NCBI GenBank assembly: GCA_963779515.1
Contig: CAVZYN010000011.1
Location: 124,001 to 188,000 of the forward strand
DNA length: 64,000 bases
Source: CAVZYN01 sp963779515
GTDB taxonomy: Bacteria > Pseudomonadota > Alphaproteobacteria > Rhizobiales > Hyphomicrobiaceae
Direction of reading: 5' to 3'
Below are positions 43,018 through 56,768 of this stretch, piece by piece. Position 1 is the stretch's first letter, and the number at the start of each line of letters is the position of its first letter. The translations under genes were made by a program, and so were the position numbers. The notes under the pieces are model-generated. The model did not search any database and was not told the origin of the DNA. It saw only the letters and a program-made list of their open reading frames with translations.

Positions 43018-44298
43018 ATGTTTCGGAGGCTGCTTGTGGCCGGCCTCGCCTTCGTGGCGATGGGCCTCACATCCACTGCGAACGCCCAGATCAATGATGA
43101 TGATCGTTGGGTGTTGTTGGGGACCAAGAATGTCGACGACGGAGGCAAGGACAGTATCGACCTTCTCTCCGCCAAGGGCACCTATAAGGCGATCCGTTTG
43201 ATCACACCACGCCGCGGCGCCGAGATCTCCAAGGTCGAGGTCGTCTATGGCAATGGCCGCTCGCATAACGAAGAGCGGCGTATGAACATGAACGCGGGCG
43301 ATCGGACCCGCGCGATCGATCTCAAGGGCGACGAGCGCTTCGTCGACCGGGTCAATCTGAACTACGCCATGAAGCCCGGAAACTCGCCGATGGTGGTGGA
43401 AGTGTACGGCTTGCAGAGCCCGAACGGCGGCCGCGCAATTCGCCCGGTGACGCAGCCGGGTGTAGCGGTCGCACCTCCGGTCGCGACGCCAGCAACTCCC
43501 GCTCCTCCGGCGGCGGCCGTCACCGGCCAAGTTCCTGCCAAACCAACAGATTCGAAAGCTGCTCCACTTCAGCCGGGCCAGCAGTCCGAGTCTGGCGACG
43601 TGCTGTTCGGTTCGCAGTATGTGGGCTTCGGCGTTGATCGCGACGTGATCAAGGTCGGCGCCGACGTTGGCAAGTTCGATCGCGTGCGCATGCGTGTGCT
43701 CGACAACGACATCTTCATCAACAGCATGAAGGTCGTCTATGCCAATGGCGATGTCGAAGATGTGGCCTACAACGCCGAAGTGAAGAAAGACTCGCGCACG
43801 CGCTGGATTCAGCTCAAGGGCGATCGCTTCATCAAGGAAATCCAGCTCAACTATCGCTCGAAGCCGAACTTCCGCGGCCAGGCCTACCTTGAAGTCTACG
43901 GCCAGTATGCCGAAGGCTGGCTTGGTCCGAAGGGCGCGGGCAAAGACTTCAACAAAGGTTGGGTGTTGTTGGGCGCACAGACGGCTGGCTTCACCATTGA
44001 CCGCAACGACCTCGTCGCGGTGCCGAAGAACGAAGGTGGGTTCCAGAAGATCCGCGTCAACGTGCGCGATCAGGCGATCACGCTGTTTGAGCTGCGCGTC
44101 GTTTACGGCAACGGCGACGTGGATATCCTGCCGGCGAACCGCACCAGGGTCGATGCCGGCGCCAGCTATGGCCCGATCGATCTCAAGGGCGGCACGCGGG
44201 TGATCAAGGAGATCCGCCCGACGTACCGCACCCGCGTCTTCCAGCAGGGTGGTGTCGCCCGTGGCCGCGCGGTGGTCGAGTTCTGGGGCCAGCACTAG
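43018..44298 (+). CDS. Secreted protein with three DUF2541-like beta repeats
   Basis: 426 residues with a signal peptide (MFRRLLVAGLAFVAMGLTST, cut after NAQ). Three copies of a ~105-residue beta-rich unit follow (about 27-135, 195-305 and 315-426). Each has W/FxLLG or LFGS at the start, a [VY]xxGDG/YGNG turn, a DLKG/QLKGDR loop, and ends VEVYG or VEFWG. A Pro/Ala-rich linker (about 140-185) separates unit 1. The unit resembles the DUF2541 (YaaI-like) domain, a resemblance judged by eye. Likely periplasmic or extracellular. Function unknown. AAGGGAG precedes the ATG. Confidence 0.85.
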   Translation: MFRRLLVAGLAFVAMGLTSTANAQINDDDRWVLLGTKNVDDGGKDSIDLLSAKGTYKAIRLITPRRGAEISKVEVVYGNGRSHNEERRMNMNAGDRTRAIDLKGDERFVDRVNLNYAMKPGNSPMVVEVYGLQSPNGGRAIRPVTQPGVAVAPPVATPATPAPPAAAVTGQVPAKPTDSKAAPLQPGQQSESGDVLFGSQYVGFGVDRDVIKVGADVGKFDRVRMRVLDNDIFINSMKVVYANGDVEDVAYNAEVKKDSRTRWIQLKGDRFIKEIQLNYRSKPNFRGQAYLEVYGQYAEGWLGPKGAGKDFNKGWVLLGAQTAGFTIDRNDLVAVPKNEGGFQKIRVNVRDQAITLFELRVVYGNGDVDILPANRTRVDAGASYGPIDLKGGTRVIKEIRPTYRTRVFQQGGVARGRAVVEFWGQH

Positions 44299-44324
44299 TC
44301 CCAAGCAACTGATAGAAATGATGG

Positions 44325-44353
44325 AAAGGCGCCTTAGGGCGCCTTTTCTTTTT
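44325..44353 (+). terminator. Rho-independent terminator after the first DUF2541-like gene
   Basis: Perfect 9-bp stem AAAGGCGCC (44325-44333) with GGCGCCTTT (44338-44346), a 4-base loop, and a T-rich tail TCTTTTT. It lies 26 bases after the stop. Confidence 0.9.
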
Positions 44354-44520
44354 GTGCGGATCGCCGAAGTCACGGAAACGACAGAAATAGTCTCAACATG
44401 ATGTCTAAGTGCGGCGCTCTCGTGCCAATGTTCAGCGCACGGCGGTCTGCTACACTCGCGATGCGTGCGCGCAAGAGAGCGTGCGCCCTAACATCAGCGC
44501 CATGGCGCAAGGAGCAGCGT

Positions 44521-46074
44521 ATGAGATCAAGACATGCAGTCGTGGCGTTGGTCATTCTTGTGACCGCGTTCTGGGCCGCCGTGCTGGCCGCGACCACGGC
44601 CGACGCGCAGCGCCGGCCACCGCCGCAGGACAACTGGGTCCGGCTTGGCGAGCAATCGGTCTCGCTCGGACAAGACCACGACGTCATCGCCGTCGGCCGT
44701 CGCGAAGGCCGGTTCAAGGCCATCAAGCTGATCGTGCGCGGCAACGACGTCTTCATCGAAGACCTCAAGGTCACCTATGGCAATGGCCAGTCGGAGGATC
44801 TCGTCGTCCGCAAACGCGTCCCCGCCAACAGCGAATCGTCGCCCATCGACCTGCAGGGTGAAGCCCGCTTCATCGAACAGATTGAATTGGTCTACCGCGC
44901 CCGTCCCGGTGGAGGCCGCGCCATCATCGAAGTGCAGGGACTGCCGCAAATTGAAGGCGGCCGCCCCGAGCAGCAGCAATTGTCGGGTTGGGAAGAACTC
45001 GACGCCCAAAGCGTCGATGTCAGCGAAGACCGCGTCGAAATGCCGGTCGGTCGCGGCGAAGGCCGCCACGCGCGCCTGCGCCTGCGCGTCCTCGAAGAGC
45101 CGTTGTTCGTGCGTCGTATCAGCGTCGTCTATCTCAACGGTGAGACGGGTGAACTCGACTTCCGCGGTGCGCTCGAGCCCGGCAAATCCACACCACCGCT
45201 GGAACTTGCCGGTGATCGGCGCCGCGGCATCCGCCAGGTCGTCGTGTCGTTGCGGCCGCAGTCCCGCAATCGTGGAGCTGCTCGCCTGCAACTGTTGGGT
45301 GATGGCGCAGCCGAAAGCGGACGCCCCCCCGTCGTTGACGCGCCTGCGCCGCGCGGCGGCCAGATCTACAGCGATATCCCGAAAGGCTGGGTGTTGTTCG
45401 GCACCAAGGAAGCCGACTTCACGGCCGATCGCAACTCGATACAAATCGGCCGCGAATTCGGTCGCTTTGAAAAGATCGCCATCCGCGTGCGCCAGAATGA
45501 CGTGTTCATCCGCGACCTTCGCTTCGTCTATGCCAATGGCGAATCTGACACCGTGGAAGTCCGTCAAGTCATCCCGGCGAATTCGCGCACTCGCGAAATC
45601 CAGCTGAAAGGTGATCGCTTCCTGCAACGCGTCGAAATCACATACCAGTCGCGGCAGAGTGCGGGGCGCAGGGCGCAAGTGGAGCTTTACGGCGCGTTCG
45701 CCAACAATTGGCTCGGTGAGCAAGGCGAAGGCCAGAAGCACAATCAAGGCTGGGTCCTGCTCGGAGCGCAGAAAGCCAGCATGTTCAAATCCGATACGGA
45801 TGCGTTCGCCGTTGGTCAGCAGTTCGGAGCCTTCAAAAAGATCCAGCTGACGGCGCGTCGCAACAAGGTCGACATCACCGGCCTTCAGATCACCTACGGC
45901 AACGGCGAGAGCGAGAGCGTTCCAATCAGCGGCACGCTGGTCGAAGGCGGATCCTCGGCGGTCTACGATCTCTCGCGCGGTCGTGGCCGCCACATCGAGA
46001 GCATCCAGGTGCGCTACCAGTCGCGGCTCTCGTTGCGCGGTGATGGGCTCGTCGAAGTCTGGGGTCAGCACTGA
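44521..46074 (+). CDS. Secreted protein with four DUF2541-like beta repeats
   Basis: 517 residues from ATG 44521 (AAGGAG at 44510-44515). A signal peptide (VVALVILVTAFWAAVLAATT) is followed by four units like those of the preceding gene: DNWVRLGEQSV, a divergent second unit from WEELDAQSVDVSED, KGWVLFGTKEADF and QGWVLLGAQKASM. Each has a YGNG or YANG turn and an ERxxL/GDR loop; the end is LVEVWGQH, as in its neighbour (VEFWGQH). The pair arose by duplication with change of unit number. Function unknown; probably envelope-associated. Confidence 0.85.
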   Translation: MRSRHAVVALVILVTAFWAAVLAATTADAQRRPPPQDNWVRLGEQSVSLGQDHDVIAVGRREGRFKAIKLIVRGNDVFIEDLKVTYGNGQSEDLVVRKRVPANSESSPIDLQGEARFIEQIELVYRARPGGGRAIIEVQGLPQIEGGRPEQQQLSGWEELDAQSVDVSEDRVEMPVGRGEGRHARLRLRVLEEPLFVRRISVVYLNGETGELDFRGALEPGKSTPPLELAGDRRRGIRQVVVSLRPQSRNRGAARLQLLGDGAAESGRPPVVDAPAPRGGQIYSDIPKGWVLFGTKEADFTADRNSIQIGREFGRFEKIAIRVRQNDVFIRDLRFVYANGESDTVEVRQVIPANSRTREIQLKGDRFLQRVEITYQSRQSAGRRAQVELYGAFANNWLGEQGEGQKHNQGWVLLGAQKASMFKSDTDAFAVGQQFGAFKKIQLTARRNKVDITGLQITYGNGESESVPISGTLVEGGSSAVYDLSRGRGRHIESIQVRYQSRLSLRGDGLVEVWGQH

Positions 46075-46101
46075 TCCCAACGTTGAGTTCGTACAAAGCA
46101 A

Positions 46102-46132
46102 AGGGCGCCCGCGATGTCTCCGCGGGCGCCCT
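46102..46132 (+). terminator. Terminator hairpin behind the second DUF2541-like gene
   Basis: Perfect 12-bp stem AGGGCGCCCGCG / CGCGGGCGCCCT with a 7-base loop, followed by ATTGTTTG. It also lies behind the convergent GH114-like gene (stop at 46161), so it may act in both directions. Confidence 0.85.
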
Positions 46133-46160
46133 ATTGTTTGCAACGACCTTTGTTGGGTGT

Positions 46161-47279
46161 TCACTGCTTCGGCGCGGAGGGCTCTTCTTGCTTGCCTTTG
46201 AAGGCTTTCGAGATCGCTTGCTTAGTGGCAATGGCCTTCTGTTTCACGGTTTCCGCCGCAGCCTTCGCCGCGAATTTGGCCTTCTGCGCGACGCCGGCGG
46301 CGCCCGTCTTGCCCTCTTCCCGAGGGTTGGGGTCGCTGAGCCCGCGGCGCGGACCGCCGGGCTCGCCGGGCGCCAGCAGCGTGCCGAGACCGCGCGTGCC
46401 GACGTACATGGCAAAGCCCATCTCATCGAGCTTCTTCTTCGCAGTCTCCATGTTGGCGCGATTTGCGAGATACTCGACGACAAAGATTTTCTTGCCCGCC
46501 GTCTGTGCGCCCTTCAGCAGATTTGAACTCCAGTCGACATCGTCTTTGGTGTTGGCAATGTCCTCTTTCTTGATGCCGTAGAGCAGGCTCTCCTTGGCGA
46601 TGCCGTCGATCGAGGCCACATAGTTCGGGCGATCGAGCAGCTCTTCCGCGTTCTGCGCAAGGATACCAGCATCAGGCTTCTTGGAACGAATGTAATCCGT
46701 GAGCTTGCCGACGAACGTCACCATGCGATCGCGCATCTCTTTGGTGTCGCCGAAATAATAGTAGGCATCAACGCGATCCAGATAGAACCCGTCGAAGCCC
46801 TGCTCGAGCATGCGATCGACCATCGAGTAGACGATGGTCTGCCACTCAGGCTCCCAATATTTGACGAGGAAGTTGCCTTTCCAATCCTTGTTTTCCTTGC
46901 CGGCCCACGCGGGCTTCTTCTTGTCCCACTCGGGCTTCCAATAGTAGCGGTAGTTCTCCAACTCGCCGATGCTGAGATAGGCGATGATCAGGCGCCGGCT
47001 GCCGTCGGGCTTGCGCTTCATGCCTTCGATGTCGGCACGAGAGAGCGGGATTTCTTTCGTTTCATCGCCATCCTGTGGCGACTGTTCGCGATCAATGACC
47101 ACCAGATCGTAGGGCGAGGCCGCGATCTTTGCCTGCTGCGCGGGTACGAGGTCTGTGAGCTGATACCCCCACAACTTCGAATCCTGGAACATGTTCTTGC
47201 GCGGCGGCGTCTGCGCCTCGGCGACGGTTGCGGCGGCCATCAGGGCGATGCCGGCAGCAAGAGTTCGCAGCAGTCTCAT
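46161..47279 (-). CDS. Secreted GH114-like (TM1410/MJ1477 type) glycoside hydrolase
   Basis: 372 residues with a signal peptide (MRLLRTLAAGIALMAAATVAEA). A TIM-barrel domain of the GH114/TM1410 type follows: WGYQLTDL, YDLVVIDREQSP, LIIAYLSIGELENYRYYW, then FDGFYLDRVDAY, whose acidic residues are in the catalytic position, and FVVEYLANRANM. GH114 members cleave alpha-1,4-galactosaminidic polymers in the best-known cases, but for this protein the substrate is not known. The last ~60 residues are a Lys/Ala-rich tail (AAKAAAETVKQKAIATKQ) that would bind anionic polymer or the cell envelope. Confidence 0.85.
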   Translation of the reverse strand: MRLLRTLAAGIALMAAATVAEAQTPPRKNMFQDSKLWGYQLTDLVPAQQAKIAASPYDLVVIDREQSPQDGDETKEIPLSRADIEGMKRKPDGSRRLIIAYLSIGELENYRYYWKPEWDKKKPAWAGKENKDWKGNFLVKYWEPEWQTIVYSMVDRMLEQGFDGFYLDRVDAYYYFGDTKEMRDRMVTFVGKLTDYIRSKKPDAGILAQNAEELLDRPNYVASIDGIAKESLLYGIKKEDIANTKDDVDWSSNLLKGAQTAGKKIFVVEYLANRANMETAKKKLDEMGFAMYVGTRGLGTLLAPGEPGGPRRGLSDPNPREEGKTGAAGVAQKAKFAAKAAAETVKQKAIATKQAISKAFKGKQEEPSAPKQ

Positions 47280-47574
47280 GAAGTAAACTCCTCAGTGAAT
47301 CGGGACGAAGGTCGAGGGAGGCCGGAGCGTCAAGCCGATCCGTCCGTATGGAACAGGATCTCATGCGCATCAAGAGCAAATGCCGTGCCGTTTTCTAGGC
47401 CTATACACCTAAAATACCAATGCATTTCTCGGTCCTCCGCCCACCAACTGTGGCCGTAGCGTCATACAACGCGGAGCTACCTAAGCATCATTCAACGTTT
47501 GCCCCTAGCCAGCCGCATTTCTCAGCCGCTATAGCTGCGGTAACTGGGATAGCAGGCACAACTGGGGATCGATC
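47280..47574. other. Divergent intergenic region
   Basis: 295 bp between the GH114-like gene and a secreted-protein gene. It is less GC-rich than its surroundings (for example near 47395-47425). No gene, repeat or RNA is evident; promoters for both sides are expected here. Confidence 0.35.
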
Positions 47575-48195
47575 ATGTTGGGATTACGTCTTGGCTCGCG
47601 GGCCACAGTCGCGCTGGTTGCACTCATAGCTACGACCGTCGCGGCGGATGCGAAGTGCACGCGGCTAGGTTTTTCGGTGAACGATTATGGCAAGGATGGT
47701 CCGACGAAGGACGCCAAGTCCTTGCTCGACAAGTACATCGCCACTTGGGCCGCCGAGAATGGCATCAAGAAATATTCGGTCGGTAAGAAGGACGTGAAGT
47801 GCGAGCTGTTCCTCGACGTCATCTTGTTCGATGAACATACCTGCCGTGCTGAAGCCCCGGTATGCTGGGATGGTGCAACGACGGCGGCAAAGACCGCAAC
47901 ACCAGCCGCGACGCCGGCGCTCGCCAAGGCCGCTGCAGCTCCCGAAGCTTCAGCAGTAAAGGCTGCCAAGCCCGCCGCCGCTGCCAAGGCACCTGCGAAG
48001 CCCGAGATTGAAACCTCATCGATCAAGGCCGTGGCGCCAGCCGTGAAAATTCCGGCGACCGTCGCGCCTGCCGCGGTGACCCCAGCGGCGGTCCCGGCCG
48101 CGGTCCCAGCGGCAGCGCCGGCGGCTCCCGTTACTGCTGCGCCAGCGGCCGTTGCGCCGCCAGCAGCTGCGCCCGCCGCAGCCAAGAAAGAATAA
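47575..48195 (+). CDS. Secreted protein with Ala/Pro-rich low-complexity tail
   Basis: 206 residues. A signal peptide (TVALVALIATTVAADA) and a ~75-residue domain with four cysteines (CTRLGFSVNDYGKDGPTKDA, DVKCELFLDV, HTCRAEAPVCW) are followed by about 105 residues made almost only of Ala, Pro, Val, Thr and Lys. The N-terminal part resembles small periplasmic proteins with repeated Cys found across Rhizobiales; function unknown. The tail may span the periplasm or peptidoglycan. A clear terminator follows. Confidence 0.8.
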   Translation: MLGLRLGSRATVALVALIATTVAADAKCTRLGFSVNDYGKDGPTKDAKSLLDKYIATWAAENGIKKYSVGKKDVKCELFLDVILFDEHTCRAEAPVCWDGATTAAKTATPAATPALAKAAAAPEASAVKAAKPAAAAKAPAKPEIETSSIKAVAPAVKIPATVAPAAVTPAAVPAAVPAAAPAAPVTAAPAAVAPPAAAPAAAKKE

Positions 48196-48215
48196 GCCTC
48201 GCGACAGCGATCAGC

Positions 48216-50228
48216 TTAAGATTTTGTGCCGCCGCGGTCCGTGCCGCGGCGGTTTTTCTTTGCCGCCTCGGCACCCGCGATCTCCCCCGCGAGCCCCCCC
48301 GCAAGCCCCAGGGCTCGCGACAGAAACGCCAGTTCTGCGGTCAGCACGGCGATGATCGTATCGCTGCGGCGGAAGCCATGTCCTTCGCCCACGAACTCGT
48401 GCGCCTCCGCCGCGATACCGCGCGCCGTCAGCTTCTCCAGCATCACGCGCGTCTGCTCTGGTGGCACGACTTTGTCGTCGAGTCCTTGAAAGAAAATGAT
48501 CGGCCGTTTCACGCCATCGACGAGATTGAGTGGCGAGCGCGCAGCGAACACGTCTTCCCATCTGTCCGGCGCCGTGCCCATCAACCGGTGCAGATAGCCG
48601 CTTTCGAATTTGTGCGTGTGCGCGAGCAACAGCGCCATGTCGGAAATGCCGTAATGGCAGCTTCCGGCGCGGAAAACGTCCGTCGTTGCCATCGCCATCA
48701 ACACCGTGTATCCGCCCGCTGATCCACCTGCGATCGCACAGCGCTCCGGATCCGCGCGGCCATCAGCGGCCAAGGCTTTCGCGATCGCCGCGCAATCCGC
48801 CACGTCCGCGATGCCCCACTGGCCATCGAGCCGTTGCTGGTACTTGCGGCCATAGCCGACGGAGCCGGCGTAGTCGACATCGCACACGGCAAAGCCGCGA
48901 CTGGTGAAGTATTGGATTCGCATCGCGAGGCCGCGATTGGCGCGGCTCGTTGGCCCGCCATGCGCAAGCACAAGCAATGGCGGTGCGCTGCCCTTCGGGC
49001 CTTCGTGCGTTGCGCTCTTGGGCGGATAGTAGATTGCGTGCACGGCAACCCCGTCATCGCGCTTGAGCGCCACGATCTCGCCCGCACTGATCAGATCCGG
49101 GGCGAGATCGGAGGTTGGCGCAGGGCCGACCGGTTTGAGCATTCCATCGCGGCCGATGTGGTAGATTGCAGCCGGCGCGCCGGCCGTGCTGACGAGGGCT
49201 GCGAGGCCCGAGCTAAACGGCACGGGATCATCAACGCGGCTTGTGGTTTCCGGCAGCGGTATACGCACCGATTTCCCCGTGCCTTTGGCGATGATTTCGA
49301 TGCGTGGCGCGCCTTGATCGAGAAACACACCGGTGACGCTGCCGTCTGTCGCGGTAGCGTACGACCGCATGCCGAACACCCATTGCGGCCGCATCAAGTC
49401 GGCGGCGATTGGTTGATGCGCAGGCTTGATCTCGGTGCCATCCCAAGCCATCAACTGACCCATGCCAGTCAGGTCAGACACGAAATACAATGTGCCATCC
49501 GCCGCCCATTCCGGCTGAAAAATCGCACTGAACGTCTTGCCGTCGCCGTTCGCTCCTCCCGCAATCCGCCGCGTGCGGCCAAGCCCCGCGCCTTTGAGAT
49601 CCGCAACGTAGAGCGCCGCACTGTCCCACGGCATATCGGGCAGGCTCCACGCCAGGAACGCGATCTTCTTGCCGTCCTTCGAGATCCTGGGACTCGCGAA
49701 GAAGCTCATGCCCTGCGTCAGTTCGACGATATCACCCGTCGCAACGCCATCGAGGCCGATGGTGACGAGCAGGTTTTCCGGATGATGATCCTTGGCGTGC
49801 CGTTCCGCGACGGCAATCAAACGCTTGCGCGAGGCGTCGAACTGCATGTCGGCAAAGCGCAGTCCTTCGGCGGCCGTGAGCCGCTTCACCCTTTGTCCGG
49901 GGACGAATGTGTAGATGTCCTGATCGGCGTTGTTGATGAAATAGACTGCTTCATCCGTCGCCAGAAACTCGCCGCCGCCGTATTCGTGCACGCCCGATCG
50001 GGCGGAGTAGGGCGCTGGCAACACGTCCTCAACCTTGCCGTCGGCGCCCGCGCGATAGATTACCTGCCGGCCTTTCTCCTCGGGCCGCAACTCTGTCCAC
50101 CAGACATGCTCACGCGTAGCTTGGATCGAACCAAACCGGCGCGTGCCCGCCGCGGCGCGCTCCGCGGTGATCGGCGACGGCCAGGAACCATAGGGCGCGA
50201 TCGTTCGTGCGGGCATCGGTCGGTCCAC
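48216..50228 (-). CDS. S9-family prolyl oligopeptidase-like serine peptidase
   Basis: 670 residues: an N-terminal beta-propeller region (about 30-400, repeated short beta stretches such as WWTELRPEEKGR and FVSDLTGMGQL) and a C-terminal alpha/beta hydrolase domain. The nucleophile is in GGSAGGYT, the acid in FQGLDDKVVPP and the His in EGHGFRR. Related to dipeptidyl aminopeptidase/acylaminoacyl peptidases. There is no signal peptide, so it is cytosolic. ATG 50216 (MPARTIAPYG) is as likely as ATG 50228. The gene ends in a basic tail overlapping the neighbour's terminator. Confidence 0.93.
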   Translation of the reverse strand: MDRPMPARTIAPYGSWPSPITAERAAAGTRRFGSIQATREHVWWTELRPEEKGRQVIYRAGADGKVEDVLPAPYSARSGVHEYGGGEFLATDEAVYFINNADQDIYTFVPGQRVKRLTAAEGLRFADMQFDASRKRLIAVAERHAKDHHPENLLVTIGLDGVATGDIVELTQGMSFFASPRISKDGKKIAFLAWSLPDMPWDSAALYVADLKGAGLGRTRRIAGGANGDGKTFSAIFQPEWAADGTLYFVSDLTGMGQLMAWDGTEIKPAHQPIAADLMRPQWVFGMRSYATATDGSVTGVFLDQGAPRIEIIAKGTGKSVRIPLPETTSRVDDPVPFSSGLAALVSTAGAPAAIYHIGRDGMLKPVGPAPTSDLAPDLISAGEIVALKRDDGVAVHAIYYPPKSATHEGPKGSAPPLLVLAHGGPTSRANRGLAMRIQYFTSRGFAVCDVDYAGSVGYGRKYQQRLDGQWGIADVADCAAIAKALAADGRADPERCAIAGGSAGGYTVLMAMATTDVFRAGSCHYGISDMALLLAHTHKFESGYLHRLMGTAPDRWEDVFAARSPLNLVDGVKRPIIFFQGLDDKVVPPEQTRVMLEKLTARGIAAEAHEFVGEGHGFRRSDTIIAVLTAELAFLSRALGLAGGLAGEIAGAEAAKKNRRGTDRGGTKS
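48229..48257 (+). terminator. Rho-independent terminator
   Basis: Perfect stem CCGCCGCGG / CCGCGGCGG with a 6-base loop and TTTTT behind it. It follows the Ala/Pro-rich protein and overlaps the last codons of the convergent S9 peptidase gene. Confidence 0.9.
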
Positions 50229-50672
50229 GGCTGTGCTTCATTGCGTTCGAGACGCCACGATCTACCGAAAAATGTCGCATCGGCCACCCGGATTGTACAA
50301 TTCAGCTTTTCAGATCAAATTAGGTCAGCTATGTTGACCTTATGGTGGGGCGTTCCCGCGATGATGACGGACCCTTGGGCGATCCGAGTTCTGGGGGCCG
50401 TTGCCGTCCGCAGGACCCACCGACAGGGTGAGACCTGCACTGTGTGTTGCCCGAGAGTGCTCCGGCCTGGGATGATCCGTCCGATCTGGTAGACGGGCCC
50501 CTGGCGAAAACGGAGGCTTTCCAACGGTCACGCGGCGTTCCGGCTCAGCAAGACTGTGGACTGTTTCAGCGCTCTGTCCCAAAAGGGCCGTGCGCCTGGA
50601 CCGGCGCCGTCTTGCGCCAGGACATCCCTGGATCGCAAACGCTAGGCCATTCCTAAGAAGGGTTCGACGACC
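50229..50672. promoter_or_regulatory. Leader region of gltB
   Basis: 444 bp between the divergent S9 peptidase and gltB. I saw no gene and no strong terminator or known riboswitch. The gltB ATG is preceded by AAGAAGGG, a good ribosome site. A T/A-rich stretch at 50300-50342 is a likely promoter area. Confidence 0.4.
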
Positions 50673-55442
<4,770 letters not shown>

Positions 55443-55445
55443 CTT

Positions 55446-55474
55446 CCTTCTCCCCGTTTTGCGCGGGGAGAAGG
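55446..55474. repeat. 11-bp perfect hairpin behind gltB
   Basis: CCTTCTCCCCG / CGGGGAGAAGG with a 7-base TTTTGCG loop, starting 3 bases after the gltB stop. There is no T-run, so it is not a classic terminator; it resembles a palindrome scattered in many rhizobial genomes and may stabilise the gltB 3' end. Confidence 0.7.
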
Positions 55475-55573
55475 TGCCCGTCCAAGAAAAGCTTGGCTTT
55501 GAAAATTCGGGCGGATGAGGGGCAACGACGCACGCTGTCCTCACATCAGAGCACGAAGTTAGCAGAGATTGAA

Positions 55574-55750
55574 ATGCAAACTGAATTCGCCAAAACACTC
55601 GCGCCGCCCTACCACGCTGTGATCTTCACGTCGCAGCGGACCGCACATGTCGGCGCGGGCAACGGCGTCGTGGCGGACTGGTACGCGCATTTTGAACTGC
55701 GCGTAGCCAAAGGCGAGCGCGCCTGCAGCGGACCGGAGGGGCACACATGA
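55574..55750 (+). pseudogene. Internally deleted antibiotic-biosynthesis-monooxygenase (ABM) gene
   Basis: 58 residues from ATG 55574. The beginning PPYHAVIFTSQRT matches the N-terminus of ABM-domain proteins, and the end DWYAHFELRVAKGERACSGP matches the C-terminus of the same family. The roughly 45-55 central residues expected between them (with the GVES region) are missing, replaced by about 10 residues. The reading frame survived, but the dimeric alpha+beta barrel cannot form. The match rests on my memory of the family ends, so it needs alignment. Its stop overlaps the next ATG (ATGA). Confidence 0.6.
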
Positions 55751-56193
55751 AACGGTTTTCGGCCGCACGCACTTTGCCAAGCACAGTCGCCATGTTTGCC
55801 GGGGTTCTTTCTGCAGCAACTCCTGCAGCGCACGCGTCGACGATTACATGTCTCTTCGGCGATTCGACGGGTGTCGGATTGAGAAACGGCACTTGGGAGC
55901 ACGGCAAAAAGCCCGGTTCGCAAAGCATCGTCTACCGGCGCGACGGACATGTTGCGCGCGGCACACGCCAGGCCGATGGCGACGCGGCCATCGGTGCGGT
56001 GATTGTCGTCTCCGGCGACAGCGTTTCGCAGTTCATCGCGACCTGGTCTGTGGCATCAGCGTCGGTCGTCGAAGTCACGACGATGGAGAGCAAGGACCGC
56101 GTCATCTCTGCTGTTCGGACCATCCAAACGGCTGGTGGATTTGGTGGCGCCTCGGCCATGATCGACCATGGCCGGTGCGAGGTGCGGCCATGA
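55747..56193 (+). CDS. Small secreted protein, unknown function
   Basis: 148 residues. A signal peptide (TVAMFAGVLSAATPAAHA) is followed by a beta-rich domain with IGAVIVVSGDSVSQFIATW and two cysteines (ITCLFGDS near the start and GRCEVRP at the end) that could form a disulfide. No known domain recognised. It starts in an ATGA overlap with the ABM remnant and ends in an ATGA overlap with the glutathione S-transferase gene, so all three form one transcript. Confidence 0.75.
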   Translation: MKRFSAARTLPSTVAMFAGVLSAATPAAHASTITCLFGDSTGVGLRNGTWEHGKKPGSQSIVYRRDGHVARGTRQADGDAAIGAVIVVSGDSVSQFIATWSVASASVVEVTTMESKDRVISAVRTIQTAGGFGGASAMIDHGRCEVRP

Positions 56194-56768
56194 AAATCCA
56201 CGGCGACCTCAACTCCGGCAATTGCCTCAAGGTGAAGGTCACCGCTGATCTGCTCGGCCTGAAATACGAGTGGGTCGCGGTCGACATCACCAAGGGCCAG
56301 TCGCGCACGCCGTCATTCCTCGCGATGAATCCGCAAGGTCAAGTCCCCTGCGTCGACTTCGGTGGTGGCAAAGTGCTGGCGCAGTCGAATGCGATCATCC
56401 GTTATCTCGCGCGCGGCTCGCGGCTCCTCCCCGATGATCCCTGGACGCAAGCCAAGATCGACGAATGGCTGTTCTGGGAGCAGTACAGCCACGAGCCGTA
56501 TGTTGCCGTCTGCCGCTATCACATGGTCTATCTCGGCAAGCCCAAGGAGACGCGCGATCCCGTCAAGGTCGAACGCGGCGAACGCGCGTTGGACTTCATG
56601 GAGCGGCAATTGCACAACCGTTCCTATCTCGTCGGCGACAGCCTGACGGTCGCAGACATCTCACTTCTCGCCTACACCTGCGTCGCCGACGAAGGCGGCT
56701 TCGATCTCGGATCGCGTCCCAATCTCCGTGCGTGGATCGCGCGTTGTGAGGCGGGCCTAAAAGTTTAG
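56190..56768 (+). CDS. Glutathione S-transferase
   Basis: 192 residues, cytosolic. The thioredoxin-like N-domain has the start KIHGDLNSGNCLKVKVTADL (Ser/Asn near residue 8-10 in the active-site position), the cis-proline in GQVPCVDF and QSNAIIRYLA. The C-domain carries the N-capping motif SYLVGDSLTVADISLLAY. It resembles theta/beta-type bacterial GSTs; the substrate is unknown. ATG 56190 is within the stop of the preceding gene. Confidence 0.93.
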   Translation: MKIHGDLNSGNCLKVKVTADLLGLKYEWVAVDITKGQSRTPSFLAMNPQGQVPCVDFGGGKVLAQSNAIIRYLARGSRLLPDDPWTQAKIDEWLFWEQYSHEPYVAVCRYHMVYLGKPKETRDPVKVERGERALDFMERQLHNRSYLVGDSLTVADISLLAYTCVADEGGFDLGSRPNLRAWIARCEAGLKV

